Source: an uncultured Opitutia bacterium
GTDB taxonomy: Bacteria > Verrucomicrobiota > Verrucomicrobiia > Opitutales > UBA953
Length of the DNA stretch: 47,012 nt
Direction: 5' to 3'
NCBI GenBank assembly: GCA_903860195.1
Contig: CAIOPO010000036.1
Coordinates: 1-47,012, forward strand
Shown: piece by piece, positions 18,591 to 28,150 of the stretch
How positions within the stretch are numbered: the first letter of the stretch is position 1
Layout of the letters: each line of letters opens with the position of its first letter
Program-made: the position numbers and the translations under genes
Notes under the pieces: model-generated
What the model was told of the DNA's origin: nothing
The model's database searches: none
What the model saw: only the letters and a program-made list of their open reading frames with translations

Positions 18591-20228
18591 TCAGAAGGCG
18601 GCCCCGCGGAAGCGGCGGCGCAGGCGGTTGCGGATCCAGATGGCCCCCAGGTTGAGGGCCACGACGAGGATGATCAGCAGCAGCGTGGTGGCGAAGACCA
18701 TCGGCCGGGCGGCGTCCGAATCAGGCGACTGGAAGCCGAGGTCGTAGACGTGGAAGCCGAGATGCATGAACTTGCGGTCCAGATGCAGGAAGGGAGCGGT
18801 CCCGTCGAACGGCAGGGTCGGCGCGAGCTTGACGACGCCCACCAGCATGAGAGGAGCGACCTCGCCGGCGCCGCGCGCCATGGCCAGGATGATGCCGGTG
18901 AGGATGCCCGGGGCCGAGGCCGGCAGGAGGATGTGGCGCACGGTCTGCCACTTCGAGGCGCCGGCGGCGAGCGAGGCTTCGCGCATGCCGCGCGGGACGG
19001 CGGCCAGGGCCTCCTCGGTCGCGACGATGACGACGGGCAGGGTCATCAGGGCGAGGGTCAGGGAGCACCAGAGGAGGCCGCCGGTGCCGAAGACGGGAGT
19101 GTTGTTGTTGTACTTGAGCTGATCGGCGAAGAACAGCCGGTCGACGGAACCGCCGAGCACGTAGACGAAGAAGCCGAGGCCGAAGACGCCGAAGACGATC
19201 GAGGGGACGCCGGCGAGGTTGTTGACGCTGATGCGCACGGCGCGGAGGACGGGGCCCTGGGCGGCGTACTCCCGCAGGTAGATGGCGGCGATGACGCCGA
19301 ACGGAGTGACGAGCAGGCTCATGAACACCGTCATGACCAGCGTGCCGAACATCGCGGGGAAGAGTCCGCCCTCCGTGTTGGCCTCACGGGGCTCGTCGAA
19401 GACGAACTCCCGGACGCGTGACATCATCAGCCCGAACCTCTCGCCGGGGCCCATGCGGTTGGGAAGCCAGGCGCGGACGAGGGTCAGCGAGGGCGAGACG
19501 ACGGAACGACCGGCCCCGTCCCGGGACTCCAAGCCCCCTTTGCCCGCCTCGGCGAGGACGGCCTCGGCCCGCTCACGCAGGGCGGCGTATTCCTTCTCGA
19601 GCGCGGCGATGCGGGTCCGGATCGGCACGAGGTCTCCGCCCTTGTCCTCGGCCCGGCGCAGGTCGATGCGCGCCGACTCCATCGCGGCGTTCACTCCGCC
19701 GATCGCGTCACGCACGAGCACCGAGTGACGCCGCCGGACGGACTCCGCGCGTTCGACTTCGGCCAGCAGGGCCGGGAAAAAGCCGGGCGAGGACGCCTCG
19801 AGGCGCGAACCGTCGGCGCGCACGAGGGCCACGGGCCGCACGAAGGCGGGGCCGTTCTCCATGCGCTCCAGCCCCACGACGTCGGCGGGGAAGGATTCCG
19901 AGACGACCTCGGACTCGTCCACCCAGAGGAAGGACTGTCCGTTGAGCTCACGGAGGCCCACCTGATACTGCCGCTCATACCGGGGGGCGTTGGCGGGCGA
20001 GGACGGCTTGACGCGCCGTTGCGCGAGCTGGCCCAGCAGAGTCCGCCCGTCCTTGAGCCGGGCCTCCGGCACGGGGGGCGCCCAGAACACCTTGGCGCCG
20101 TTCCAGAGCACCAGGGCGAGCAGGCCGGCGATCATGACCAGGCCGACGACGAGGCCCAGTCCGGTGAACCAGACCCAGGGCTCGCCGCGGGGCGAGGCGC
20201 TGTCGGAGACTTCAGGGAGGGTGGCCAC
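18591..20228 (-). CDS. pstA: Phosphate ABC transporter permease PstA, long form
   Basis: A 545-aa permease starting at GTG, 3 nt after the pstC stop. The first helix (about 17-42) is followed by some 240 residues of extracytoplasmic sequence, partly coiled-coil ([24 protein letters not shown]), before the usual six-helix permease domain (about 290-540) with the transport-loop motif [21 protein letters not shown]. Ordinary PstA proteins are under 300 aa, so this is the extended type paired with an equally extended PstC. Role: phosphate translocation. Confidence 0.93.
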   Translation of the reverse strand: MATLPEVSDSASPRGEPWVWFTGLGLVVGLVMIAGLLALVLWNGAKVFWAPPVPEARLKDGRTLLGQLAQRRVKPSSPANAPRYERQYQVGLRELNGQSFLWVDESEVVSESFPADVVGLERMENGPAFVRPVALVRADGSRLEASSPGFFPALLAEVERAESVRRRHSVLVRDAIGGVNAAMESARIDLRRAEDKGGDLVPIRTRIAALEKEYAALRERAEAVLAEAGKGGLESRDGAGRSVVSPSLTLVRAWLPNRMGPGERFGLMMSRVREFVFDEPREANTEGGLFPAMFGTLVMTVFMSLLVTPFGVIAAIYLREYAAQGPVLRAVRISVNNLAGVPSIVFGVFGLGFFVYVLGGSVDRLFFADQLKYNNNTPVFGTGGLLWCSLTLALMTLPVVIVATEEALAAVPRGMREASLAAGASKWQTVRHILLPASAPGILTGIILAMARGAGEVAPLMLVGVVKLAPTLPFDGTAPFLHLDRKFMHLGFHVYDLGFQSPDSDAARPMVFATTLLLIILVVALNLGAIWIRNRLRRRFRGAAF

Positions 20229-20231
20229 GGT

Positions 20232-22517
20232 TCAGACGACCTTGTAACGTTCACGCAGGCGCTGACGCAGCACCTCCGCGAGGGTGTTGAGGATGAAGGT
20301 GAGCAGGAAGAGGCAGCAGGCGCCGAGAAACAGGGCCCGGAAGTGCGTGTGGCCGGCCGGCGCCTCGGGCAGCTCGACGGCGATGTTGGCCGAAAGGGTG
20401 CGCATGCCGTTGAACGGATTGGCCTCCATGACCGCCGTGTTGCCGGTGGCCATCACGACGATCATGGTCTCCCCGACGGCGCGGCCGAAGCCGATCATCA
20501 CCGCCGAGACGATGCCGGAGACGGCGGTGGGCACGACGACCCTCCAGACGGTCTGCCAGCGGCTGGCCCCGAGGGCGAGGGAGCCGGAAGTGAGGGCGGC
20601 CGGCACGTTCGAAAGGGCGTCCTCCGCGATGGTGAAGACCACCGGGATGACGGCGAAGCCCATCACGAACCCGACCACGAGCGAGTTGCGCGCGTCGTAG
20701 GCCAGCCCGGTCGAGACGCGCCACCACTCGCGGAAGTCCGAAACCTGCGCGCCGGAGGGATCCGTCACGGTGAACAGGGCGGACTCCACCGAGGGCCCCA
20801 GCGACCAGGCCGCGCAGACGCACAGGAAGACGACGGGGGCCAGCCAGAGGAACTCCAGCCCCGGCCGGGCGCGGCGACGGACGGGCTGCGGAAGGCGCGA
20901 CCAGATCCAGCCCGAGGCGAGGCCCGCCGGAGCGAGCGCCGCGAGGGCGCAGAGCAGCGGCACGAGGTTGGCGTCCACGACCGGCGCGAGCCAGAGACCG
21001 GCCAGGAAGCCCAGCACGACGGAGGGCAGCGAAGCCATGACCTCCATGAGCGGCTTGACGATCAGGCGGAGGTCGGGGCGGAGGAACTGCGAGACGTAGA
21101 CCGCCGCCAGCAGGGCGATGGGCAGGGCGAAGAGCAGCGCGTAGAAAGTGCCCTTGACGGTGCCGTAGATGAGCGGGACGAGGGAGTACTTGGCCTCGAA
21201 CTCGTCGCTGCCTGAGCTGGACTGCCAGACGAAGGCGGGGCCGTCGGCGCCTTCGTACCAGATGCGGCCGAAGAAGGCGGACCACGAGGAGTCAGGGTGA
21301 TGATCCTCGATCTTCCAGCGGCGCAGCGAGCCGTCCGCCGCGAGCGCCGACATGCGGTCGTAGTTGCGCGAGAACACCACCTGTCGGGCGGAGCCCGGAG
21401 GGGCCTCGCCCTGCCAGCGCACGGAGCCGGTGGTCAGATTGCGCAGCTGCAGTTCGCCTCCGGCGGCCAGGAGGTAGCATTTGTTGCCGGCGGCCGCCCA
21501 GACGCCGGCGCCCGGACCCGGAAGGCGCACGGGTTCGCGCACCTCGCCCCACCGGCGGAGGCTGCGCCCGTCGGACTGTTTGACGGGATGGATGGCCCAC
21601 ACGCGCTGCTCTCCCTCGGCGCTCAGGAACACGGCGGAGACGTCGCCGAATATCAGGCCGGCGGCGGAAGGAGCCCGGCCCGCGCCGGGAAAAGGACGGA
21701 AGGACTGGATGAGATCCATGCGGTCGCCTTCTCCGGCGTAAGCGCGCACCTCGCCTCCGGGGAGAAGCACCAGGACGGAGTCGGCCGTCGAAGGGACGAG
21801 CACCTGGCCGACGTCGTCCACATCCGGCGCGATGGCGAAGGGCTCACCGGGAGTGACGACCGCCCGTCCGCCGAGTCCGCGGCGTTCGGCCAGACGGAGG
21901 GCGCGGAGCTCGGAACCGCGCGGGGAAGCCTGCCGCACCACGAACAGACGCGTGTTGGTCGCGCGCACGGCCCAGACTTCGGTGACCGCCCTGCCCTTCT
22001 CTCCGACCTGGCGGGGAGGCTCGGACTTCACCTCGGGTTCGACCGAACGGCGCCCGTCGGAGGCGAAACTGACCTTGAAGGAGACCGTCACGGAAGAGAC
22101 GCTGCCGTCGGCGTGGCCGAGCAGCACCTGGCCTTCGCGTGACTGCACGCGCACGGCCGTGACGGCGGGGGAGCCGGCCGGAGGCGACCAGTCCGTGACC
22201 GACGACCCGTCCGAAGCCTTGACGAAACGCAGGGTTCCGTCCGGATGCGCCGCGTAGACGACCTCGCCGGACTCATCTTCGCCGAAACCGACGGCCCCGG
22301 GCCGCAGGGCGACGGCGGCCTGAGGAGTGACTTCGGCCCCGGAGAAAAGCGGCACCACCTGCCAGAGCAGGAAGAGCAGCATCCCGATCACGGCGGCGAT
22401 GACTCCGACGCCGCCGAGACGGATCAGCCGGCCCATCCAGACGTCAGCCAGGAGCGTGCCCCTGGCGACTTGGAAACGGGATTCGGGAGGCGTTCCGGTT
22501 ACGACCTTGTCATCCAT
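20232..22517 (-). CDS. pstC: Phosphate ABC transporter permease PstC with an inserted beta-propeller-like domain
   Basis: A 761-aa permease, more than twice the size of ordinary PstC. One helix (about 30-58) is followed by about 350 residues of beta-rich sequence with WD/PQQ-propeller-like repeats (VVYAAHPDGTLRFVKA, QVLLGHADGSVSS, MSALAADGSLRRWKI), and then the normal permease core (about 445-755) carrying EDALSNVPAALTSGSLALGAS. The inserted part should face the periplasm. A related long PstC/PstA pair is known in pseudomonads; what the extra domain binds is not known. Confidence 0.93.
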   Translation of the reverse strand: MDDKVVTGTPPESRFQVARGTLLADVWMGRLIRLGGVGVIAAVIGMLLFLLWQVVPLFSGAEVTPQAAVALRPGAVGFGEDESGEVVYAAHPDGTLRFVKASDGSSVTDWSPPAGSPAVTAVRVQSREGQVLLGHADGSVSSVTVSFKVSFASDGRRSVEPEVKSEPPRQVGEKGRAVTEVWAVRATNTRLFVVRQASPRGSELRALRLAERRGLGGRAVVTPGEPFAIAPDVDDVGQVLVPSTADSVLVLLPGGEVRAYAGEGDRMDLIQSFRPFPGAGRAPSAAGLIFGDVSAVFLSAEGEQRVWAIHPVKQSDGRSLRRWGEVREPVRLPGPGAGVWAAAGNKCYLLAAGGELQLRNLTTGSVRWQGEAPPGSARQVVFSRNYDRMSALAADGSLRRWKIEDHHPDSSWSAFFGRIWYEGADGPAFVWQSSSGSDEFEAKYSLVPLIYGTVKGTFYALLFALPIALLAAVYVSQFLRPDLRLIVKPLMEVMASLPSVVLGFLAGLWLAPVVDANLVPLLCALAALAPAGLASGWIWSRLPQPVRRRARPGLEFLWLAPVVFLCVCAAWSLGPSVESALFTVTDPSGAQVSDFREWWRVSTGLAYDARNSLVVGFVMGFAVIPVVFTIAEDALSNVPAALTSGSLALGASRWQTVWRVVVPTAVSGIVSAVMIGFGRAVGETMIVVMATGNTAVMEANPFNGMRTLSANIAVELPEAPAGHTHFRALFLGACCLFLLTFILNTLAEVLRQRLRERYKVV

Positions 22518-22551
22518 GTGCCATGACTGTGTCGGGGGTCATCCAAAGGGG

Positions 22552-22573
22552 CGGGCGGGGATGTCCCCGCCCG
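22552..22573 (-). promoter_or_regulatory. GC-rich hairpin between pstS and pstC
   Basis: CGGGCGGGGA and TCCCCGCCCG form a 10-bp palindrome, transcribed after pstS and before pstC in a 141-nt gap that otherwise holds nothing recognisable. On the minus strand it is followed by only a short T run. It may stabilise or partly terminate the pstS message so that the binding protein is made in excess. Confidence 0.4.
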
Positions 22574-22658
22574 GAAGGATCCGGTTCCGCATCCGCCGCG
22601 CTTTTGTGGCCGGCCCCGGAGGGCGTGGCGGCGGCGGTGCGGGCCGGACCCGAAGGGA

Positions 22659-23636
22659 TCATTCAGCGACGTAGTACTTGAGGGAGGCGCGGGCCTCGAT
22701 GGCCAGGTCGGCCGTCAGGGGGTAGTAGCCGTCCTTGATCACGATCTCCTGGCCCTGCTTGGAGAGCACGAAGGTCATGAACTCGCGGGTCAGGGCGTCC
22801 ATGTCCACGTTGGGGGCCTTGTTGACGTAGACGTAGAGGAAGCGGGCGAGCGGGTAGCTGCCGCTGAGGCAGTTGTCGTAGGTCGGCTCGACGAAGGGCG
22901 CGCCGTCCTTGGCCGCGATGGCGAGGGCGTTGACGCCCGAGGTCTTGTAACCGATGCCGGAGTAGCCGACGCCGGCTACGTCCGAGGCCACGCCCTGGAC
23001 GACGGAGGAGGAGCCGGGCTGCTCCTTGACGGAGGACTTGAAGTCGCCGTTCGAGAGGGCGTTCTCCTTGAAGTAGCCGTAGGTGCCCGAGGCTGAGTTG
23101 CGTCCGAAGGCCGAGAGGGCCTTGCCGGCGAGGGCCCCCTTGGCGCCGACGTCGCCCCAGGTGGCGGCGTCCTGACCGCCGCGCTTGCGCGTGGAGGAGA
23201 AGATCGAGTCGACCTGGGTCAGCGAGAGACCCTTCAGCTGGTTGTCCTTGTGGACGAAGACGGCGAGGGCGTCGATGGCGACGGCGATGCGGGTGGGCTT
23301 GTGTCCGAACTTGGAGGCGAAGGCGGCGATCTCGGTGCTCTTCATCTCACGGCTCATCGGGCCGAGCTGGGAAGTGCCGGCGGCGAGGGCGGCGGGAGCG
23401 GTCGAGGAGCCCTTGCCCTCGATCTGCACCTTGACGTTGGGGTAGCGGGCCTTGAAGCCCTCGGCCCAGAAGGTCATGAGGTTGTTGAGGGTGTCGGAGC
23501 CGACCGAGTTGAGGTTGCCGGAGACGCCGGAGGCCACCGCGTATTCGGGCAGCTTCGGGTCGAGGGCGACGGACTGGGCGGAGACGCCGGAGGCCGTGAC
23601 GGCCAGCAGGGCGAGGGACTTGAGCGCGGTGTTCAT
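22659..23636 (-). CDS. pstS: Phosphate-binding protein PstS
   Basis: A 325-aa periplasmic phosphate receptor. The ATG chosen gives a regular signal peptide, [20 protein letters not shown]; an in-frame ATG nine codons upstream would add a Cys/Arg/Pro-rich stretch ahead of it. Characteristic segments are [58 protein letters not shown] and [12 protein letters not shown], in which the Ser/Thr/Arg ligands of phosphate are found. It is the first gene of pstSCAB-phoU. I looked for a Pho box upstream and found none convincing. Confidence 0.95.
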   Translation of the reverse strand: MNTALKSLALLAVTASGVSAQSVALDPKLPEYAVASGVSGNLNSVGSDTLNNLMTFWAEGFKARYPNVKVQIEGKGSSTAPAALAAGTSQLGPMSREMKSTEIAAFASKFGHKPTRIAVAIDALAVFVHKDNQLKGLSLTQVDSIFSSTRKRGGQDAATWGDVGAKGALAGKALSAFGRNSASGTYGYFKENALSNGDFKSSVKEQPGSSSVVQGVASDVAGVGYSGIGYKTSGVNALAIAAKDGAPFVEPTYDNCLSGSYPLARFLYVYVNKAPNVDMDALTREFMTFVLSKQGQEIVIKDGYYPLTADLAIEARASLKYYVAE

Positions 23637-23735
23637 GGGTGGGATGCGTGGACATCCTCCCATGCGAATGTTACGGAACCGTGGCGGACGGGTGTTTCTT
23701 CGGAAATACGGGGCGGTTTCGGCCCCGAACCCGCG

Positions 23736-24617
23736 TCACTTGGCCAGATAATCGGCCAAAAGCCGGCCGGCGCGCTCCTCCGCCTGGTCCAGCGGGAGTC
23801 CGCCCGGCACGCCGGGACGCTTGTGCCCCACGTGCCGCAGCCACGCGTCACGCAGCACCGACATCTCCTGCCGCAGCAGCGCGAGCTTCTCGCCCTGCGC
23901 GAACGGCACGTGCGGATTCCATTTCAACGCCGGCGCCGCGCCCTCCCATGCGGCCTTGGCCATGAAGCGGTGTCCTTCCTCTCCGGGATGGATGCGGTCC
24001 TTCGCGAACACGAACTTCGGATCGAGAGCGCGGGCCGCGGCGATCTGCTCACGCAGACGCGGACGGATGTCGACGACGGTCCAGCCGTCGGTCCTGCGCT
24101 CCACCAGCCAGGCGCCGTAGGCGTCAAGCACGGCGTCGTAATTCAGCGGATCCTTGGCGCGGTCGTCCGAAGAGAAGAGCGGAGGCGTGACGTACACCAC
24201 GCGGCAGCGGGCCGTGACGAGGGCCTGGTTGAGCCGGATCATGCCGTTGCGGTAGGCGTCGAAGCGCGCGCGGTCGAAGGGCATGTAGATGCCGTCGTTC
24301 ATGCCGTAGCAGACGAAGGCCAGCGTGGGACGGAAGAGCCGGATGACGCGCTCGAGACGCTCGTGCACGTCGGGCCGGGGGAAGGCGCCGCCGGCGTGGC
24401 CGGGCTCGGAGAGTCCCGAAGCGGTCTCGCTCGAGAGCCCGAGGTTCACGATCGTGGCGCGGGCCATGCCCTTCTGGGCGCGGATGGCGGACTCCATGTT
24501 GACGACCCAGCCGCCGCCGAAGGTGATGCTGTCGCCGAGGAAGAGCACGCGGGGCTCCTCCTTGTCGGCGAGAAGCATGACGGGGAGGAGCAGGAGGGCG
24601 AGCGTGCGGCGGAACAT
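23736..24617 (-). CDS. Exported SGNH/GDSL-family hydrolase
   Basis: A 293-aa protein with a short signal peptide (MFRRTLALLLLPVMLLA). SGNH blocks: FLGDS30 (nucleophile Ser), the Gly of LGLSSETASG, YGMNDG (block III Asn) and DRIHPGEEGHRFMA (block V Asp and His). Such enzymes deacetylate sugars or lipids at the cell surface. The frame stays open upstream through the antisense of uvrA, but residues matching the family begin only at this ATG. It is read in the same direction as pstS, 99 nt upstream of it. Confidence 0.88.
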   Translation of the reverse strand: MFRRTLALLLLPVMLLADKEEPRVLFLGDSITFGGGWVVNMESAIRAQKGMARATIVNLGLSSETASGLSEPGHAGGAFPRPDVHERLERVIRLFRPTLAFVCYGMNDGIYMPFDRARFDAYRNGMIRLNQALVTARCRVVYVTPPLFSSDDRAKDPLNYDAVLDAYGAWLVERRTDGWTVVDIRPRLREQIAAARALDPKFVFAKDRIHPGEEGHRFMAKAAWEGAAPALKWNPHVPFAQGEKLALLRQEMSVLRDAWLRHVGHKRPGVPGGLPLDQAEERAGRLLADYLAK

Positions 24618-24722
24618 CCCGCCAGACTGACCTGCGGAAGGCCTCCGCGGAAGCCGCTTCTCGGGAGAGTTATTAACGGGCGGGACAGTTCTCCCTTCAC
24701 CCGGACCGCCGCCCCTCCTAGG

Positions 24723-27557
24723 GTGAGGGTTCTGGAATCGTCGATACACATCAAGGGGGCCCGGACCCACAACCTCAAGGACGTCGAAGTGGCCTTCCCG
24801 CGGGGTCGGCTGACGGTGATCACCGGGGTGAGCGGCTCGGGCAAATCCTCCCTGGCCTTCGACACCCTGCACGCCGAGGGCTCGCGGCAGTATCTTGAAT
24901 CCCTCTCGGCCAAGGCCCGCGGGATGCTTGAGACGGTGCCGCGGCCGGACGTGGACTTCATCCGCGGCCTCTCCCCGGTCATCGCCATCGCCCAACGCAC
25001 GGGCGGCAACACCAACCCCCGCTCCACGGTCGCCACCTTGACCGAGATCGCCGACCACGCCCGGCCGCTCTGGATCGTGGCCGGGGACAGGCGCTGCCTC
25101 AAGGACGGCCGCCCGGTCCGCCGACGTTCGCTCGACGACAGCCTGAAGGCGCTGGAGTCCATTCCGGCGGGCACCCGTCTCATGATCGCGGCTCCGGTGG
25201 CCAAGGACCGTCCTTCCGTCCTGCTGGAGGCCGCGGCCGACCTCGGCCGACGGGGCTTCTCGCGGGTGCGGGTGGACGGGACGGTCGCCACGCTCGAGGA
25301 GGCGGTCGGCCTGCTCTCCGGCCGGGACTCGAAGCAGCTCGACGTCGTCGTGGACCGCGTGGTCGCCGGCCCCGACCAGCGCGGACGCCTGGCGGACTCG
25401 CTTGAACTGGCCTTCCGCGAAGGACGTCAGCGCGCGCTGGTGCTGGCCGAACGCGAAGGACGATGGGAGGAGCATCCGCTCTCGCTTCACCTGGCCTGCG
25501 AACATTGCGGGGAGACCTATGAGCCGATCGGACCGCGCGCGCTCTCGCACAACCATCCCGACGGGGCCTGCCCCGACTGCGGAGGGCTGGGGCGTCAGCT
25601 GCGCTTCCAGGAAAGCCTGTCGGTCGCCGATGATTCGCTGTCGCTGCACGACGGCGCGGTGAAGCCCTGGAAGTGCGCCACGCGCAAGACGCTCATCCGG
25701 CGGAACGCCATCACCCGCGCCCTCGCGGAGCAGGTTCCGTTCGACCTCCGGACCCCGTGGCGCGAACTGCCCAAGGCCGTCCGCGACCTCCTGCTGCACG
25801 GCGACCCGAAGCGCAAGTTCCTGCTCCCTCCGCCCAAGGGCCGCAAGCCGGTCGAGACCGTCTGGAAGGGCATGTTCGACGAACTCGAGCACGCCTACCG
25901 CACGACCACCGGGGAATCCCTGCGTCAGCGCCTGCTGCAGTTCCAGGCCGGCTCGGTCTGCGCGGGCTGCCAAGGAAGGCGCCTCTCCCCTTCCGCCCTC
26001 TCGCTCTCGCTCGGAGGCCTGACGATGGCGGACTTCCTCGCGCTGACGGTCCCGGCGGCGCTGGAGTTCACCAGAAGGCTCGCCACGCATCCTCGCGTGA
26101 TGCCGGCCGAAGAAGCCCGCCGCGGGCTCGAGCAGCGCCTCGCCTTCCTGCACGACGCCGGCCTCAATTACCTCACGCTCGACCGCGAATGCGGGACGCT
26201 CTCCGGCGGCGAGGCCCAGCGCGTGCGCCTCGCCACCCAGCTCGGACTCGGGCTCGTCGGGGTGACCTACGTCCTCGACGAACCCAGCATCGGCCTGCAC
26301 CCGAGCGACCACCGTCGGCTCATCGGCTCGCTGCACGGCCTGCGCGACCTGGGCAACACGCTGGTGGTCGTAGAGCACGACCGGGACATGATGCTCGCCG
26401 CCGACCACCTCGTGGAGATGGGCCCCGGCGCGGGCGTCGACGGCGGACGCATCGTCTTCGAAGGCACGCCCCAGGCCTGCGGCGAAAACGCGGCCTCGCG
26501 CACGGGCGCCTACCTCTCCGGACGCGCCACGCTCACAGGCATCGTCAAGCGCAAGCCCATCGGCAAGGCCGCCATCACGGTCAAGGGCGCCACCGAGAAC
26601 AACCTCAAGGACGTCACCGCGTCCTTCCCCGTCGGCGCGCTCACCGTCGTCTGCGGGGTCTCCGGCTCGGGAAAGAGCACGCTCGCGATCGACATCCTTT
26701 CCGCCGCCGCGGCGCGCAAGATCAACGGCGCCAAGGTCGTACCCGGCCGTCATGCCGGCCTCGAAGGCCTGGAGCAGATCACCGCCTTCACCGCGGTGGA
26801 CCAGGAACCCATCGGCCGCAGCCCGCGCTCGAATCCGGCCACCTTCACCGGCATCATGGACCTCATGCGCGACCTCTGGGCCGCGCTGCCGCTCGCCAAG
26901 GCGCGCGGCTACGGCCCCGGCCGCTTCAGCTTCAACGTCCGCGGCGGCCGCTGCGAGACCTGCGCCGGCGAAGGCTCGGTCGCGCTCGACATGCAGTTCC
27001 TCGGCGAAACGTTCATCGACTGCCCCAGCTGCGCCGGTCGCCGCTTCAACCGCGAGACTCTCGAAGTGCGCTTCAAAGGCCTGAGCATCTCGGACGCCCT
27101 CGGGCTTTCGGTGCAGGAGGCGGCCGAAGTCTTCCGCGCCCAGCCCCGGCTCGCCGAAAAACTCCGCACCCTCGCCGAGGTCGGCCTGGGCTACCTCAAG
27201 CTCGGCCAGCCCGCCAACACCCTCTCCGGCGGCGAAGCCCAGCGCCTCAAGCTTGCCGCCGAACTCGCGCGCCGTGACCACTCGGGCCGTCTCTACGTGC
27301 TCGACGAACCCACCACCGGCCTGCACTGGGACGACATCGCCAAGCTGCTCGCATTGCTCGGCCGACTCCGTGACGCGGGCGCCACGCTCATCGTGATCGA
27401 GCACCAGGCCGACGTCATCCTGGCGGCGGACCATGTGATGGAACTCGGACCCGAAGGCGGTGAGAAAGGCGGCCAGCTCGTCTACGCCGGCCCACCCGAA
27501 GGCCTGCTCAAGCAGAAGGGGTCGCCGACGGGGAGAGCGTTAAGCCAGCAGCAGTGA
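24723..27557 (+). CDS. uvrA: Excinuclease ABC subunit A (UvrA)
   Basis: A 944-aa double ABC ATPase that locates DNA lesions for nucleotide-excision repair. The start is GTG, giving MRVLESSIHIKGARTHNLKD. Walker A motifs are at about 35-42 (GVSGSGKS) and 645-653; each half has a signature LSGGEAQR. Zn modules: Cys259/262/283/286 and Cys744/747/767/770. The UvrB-binding segment is recognisable (RVRVDG... VVVDRVVAGPDQRGRLADSLELA). The first half departs from the consensus in places (GMLETVPRPDVDFIRGL), and the insertion domain looks short, so it could be a second UvrA rather than the main one. The divergent SGNH gene starts 105 nt away. Confidence 0.93.
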   Translation: MRVLESSIHIKGARTHNLKDVEVAFPRGRLTVITGVSGSGKSSLAFDTLHAEGSRQYLESLSAKARGMLETVPRPDVDFIRGLSPVIAIAQRTGGNTNPRSTVATLTEIADHARPLWIVAGDRRCLKDGRPVRRRSLDDSLKALESIPAGTRLMIAAPVAKDRPSVLLEAAADLGRRGFSRVRVDGTVATLEEAVGLLSGRDSKQLDVVVDRVVAGPDQRGRLADSLELAFREGRQRALVLAEREGRWEEHPLSLHLACEHCGETYEPIGPRALSHNHPDGACPDCGGLGRQLRFQESLSVADDSLSLHDGAVKPWKCATRKTLIRRNAITRALAEQVPFDLRTPWRELPKAVRDLLLHGDPKRKFLLPPPKGRKPVETVWKGMFDELEHAYRTTTGESLRQRLLQFQAGSVCAGCQGRRLSPSALSLSLGGLTMADFLALTVPAALEFTRRLATHPRVMPAEEARRGLEQRLAFLHDAGLNYLTLDRECGTLSGGEAQRVRLATQLGLGLVGVTYVLDEPSIGLHPSDHRRLIGSLHGLRDLGNTLVVVEHDRDMMLAADHLVEMGPGAGVDGGRIVFEGTPQACGENAASRTGAYLSGRATLTGIVKRKPIGKAAITVKGATENNLKDVTASFPVGALTVVCGVSGSGKSTLAIDILSAAAARKINGAKVVPGRHAGLEGLEQITAFTAVDQEPIGRSPRSNPATFTGIMDLMRDLWAALPLAKARGYGPGRFSFNVRGGRCETCAGEGSVALDMQFLGETFIDCPSCAGRRFNRETLEVRFKGLSISDALGLSVQEAAEVFRAQPRLAEKLRTLAEVGLGYLKLGQPANTLSGGEAQRLKLAAELARRDHSGRLYVLDEPTTGLHWDDIAKLLALLGRLRDAGATLIVIEHQADVILAADHVMELGPEGGEKGGQLVYAGPPEGLLKQKGSPTGRALSQQQ

Positions 27558-27679
27558 TGGTAGATGGAGGATGCAGGATTGAATGCAGAGGGTCAGGCCC
27601 CGCCCCCATCGTTCATCTCTCATCTTCTATCGCTCATCATCCATCCGCTATCCTTCATCTTCCATAATTCATCCTACAT
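27555..27679. repeat. Intergenic inverted repeat with degenerate GATG-like units
   Basis: The left arm begins at the uvrA stop codon and runs as GATGGTAGATGGAGGATGCA and similar units to about 27588. The right arm (about 27607-27679) is a longer run of the complementary CATC-type units (TCATCTTCTATCGCTCATCA and so on) and ends inside the last two codons of the convergent GAF gene. It has the same architecture as the repeats at 2966, 14621 and 16464 but a different unit. It may act as a bidirectional transcription stop. Confidence 0.7.
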
Positions 27680-28144
27680 CTTCTTCGCCAACAGCCCCGC
27701 AACCGCGTTAAGGTCCGCGATCTCGGCTTCGGTGAAGTCATAGGGCTGCATCTTGCCGATGCCGAGCACGCCGATGACCTTGCCGTCGGTGCCGACGACG
27801 GGGACGGCCAGCGCGCCCTGGACGTTGGTCTTCCGCGCGTCGGGCTTGGCCACGCCGCCGAGGTCTTCCTGGAGATTGCAGAGCTGGACGGCTTCCTTGC
27901 GCTGCGCGGCGCAGCCCGCGATGCCTTTGCCGAACGGGATGTTGTCGATCTTGGGCAGCATCATCGGCAGCACGTGCGGCGGGATGCCCTGATGGGCGAT
28001 GAGCGCGAGCAGGCCCGTGGATGGATCCGTGCGATGAATCGTGCCCGTGACGCATCCGAAATTGGCGAGCGCGCGCGCAAGCACCGCCGTCCAATCGGGG
28101 TCTCCGGCGAGCAGTTCCTGGATTCCGTCGATGCGTGAGGCCAT
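27674..28144 (-). CDS. GAF-domain protein
   Basis: A 156-aa protein that is almost entirely one GAF domain (about 15-153): FGCVTGTIHRTDPSTGLLALIAHQGIP, FGKGIAGCAAQRKEAVQLCNL, and VPVVGTDGKVIGVLGIGKM. GAF domains bind small ligands or act as redox or nucleotide sensors. The Cys spacing of free-methionine-sulfoxide reductases is not present, so that enzyme is unlikely. The gene starts 6 nt after the CCA-enzyme stop in the same direction, and its last codons lie inside the GATG-type repeat, where the stop may have been created. Confidence 0.85.
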   Translation of the reverse strand: MASRIDGIQELLAGDPDWTAVLARALANFGCVTGTIHRTDPSTGLLALIAHQGIPPHVLPMMLPKIDNIPFGKGIAGCAAQRKEAVQLCNLQEDLGGVAKPDARKTNVQGALAVPVVGTDGKVIGVLGIGKMQPYDFTEAEIADLNAVAGLLAKKM

Positions 28145-28150
28145 GGAGAG

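Noticed and set aside
23637-23735. Pho box upstream of pstS
   Set aside because: No pair of CTGTCAT-like repeats with 11-nt periodicity could be found.
24618-27434. A very long open frame on the minus strand opposite uvrA
   Set aside because: It is an artefact of GC-rich codon use on the sense strand; only its last 293 codons (the SGNH hydrolase after the ATG at 24617) look like a protein.
27674-28144. Free methionine-(R)-sulfoxide reductase for the GAF protein
   Set aside because: The three-Cys pattern that defines that enzyme is not present at the expected places.
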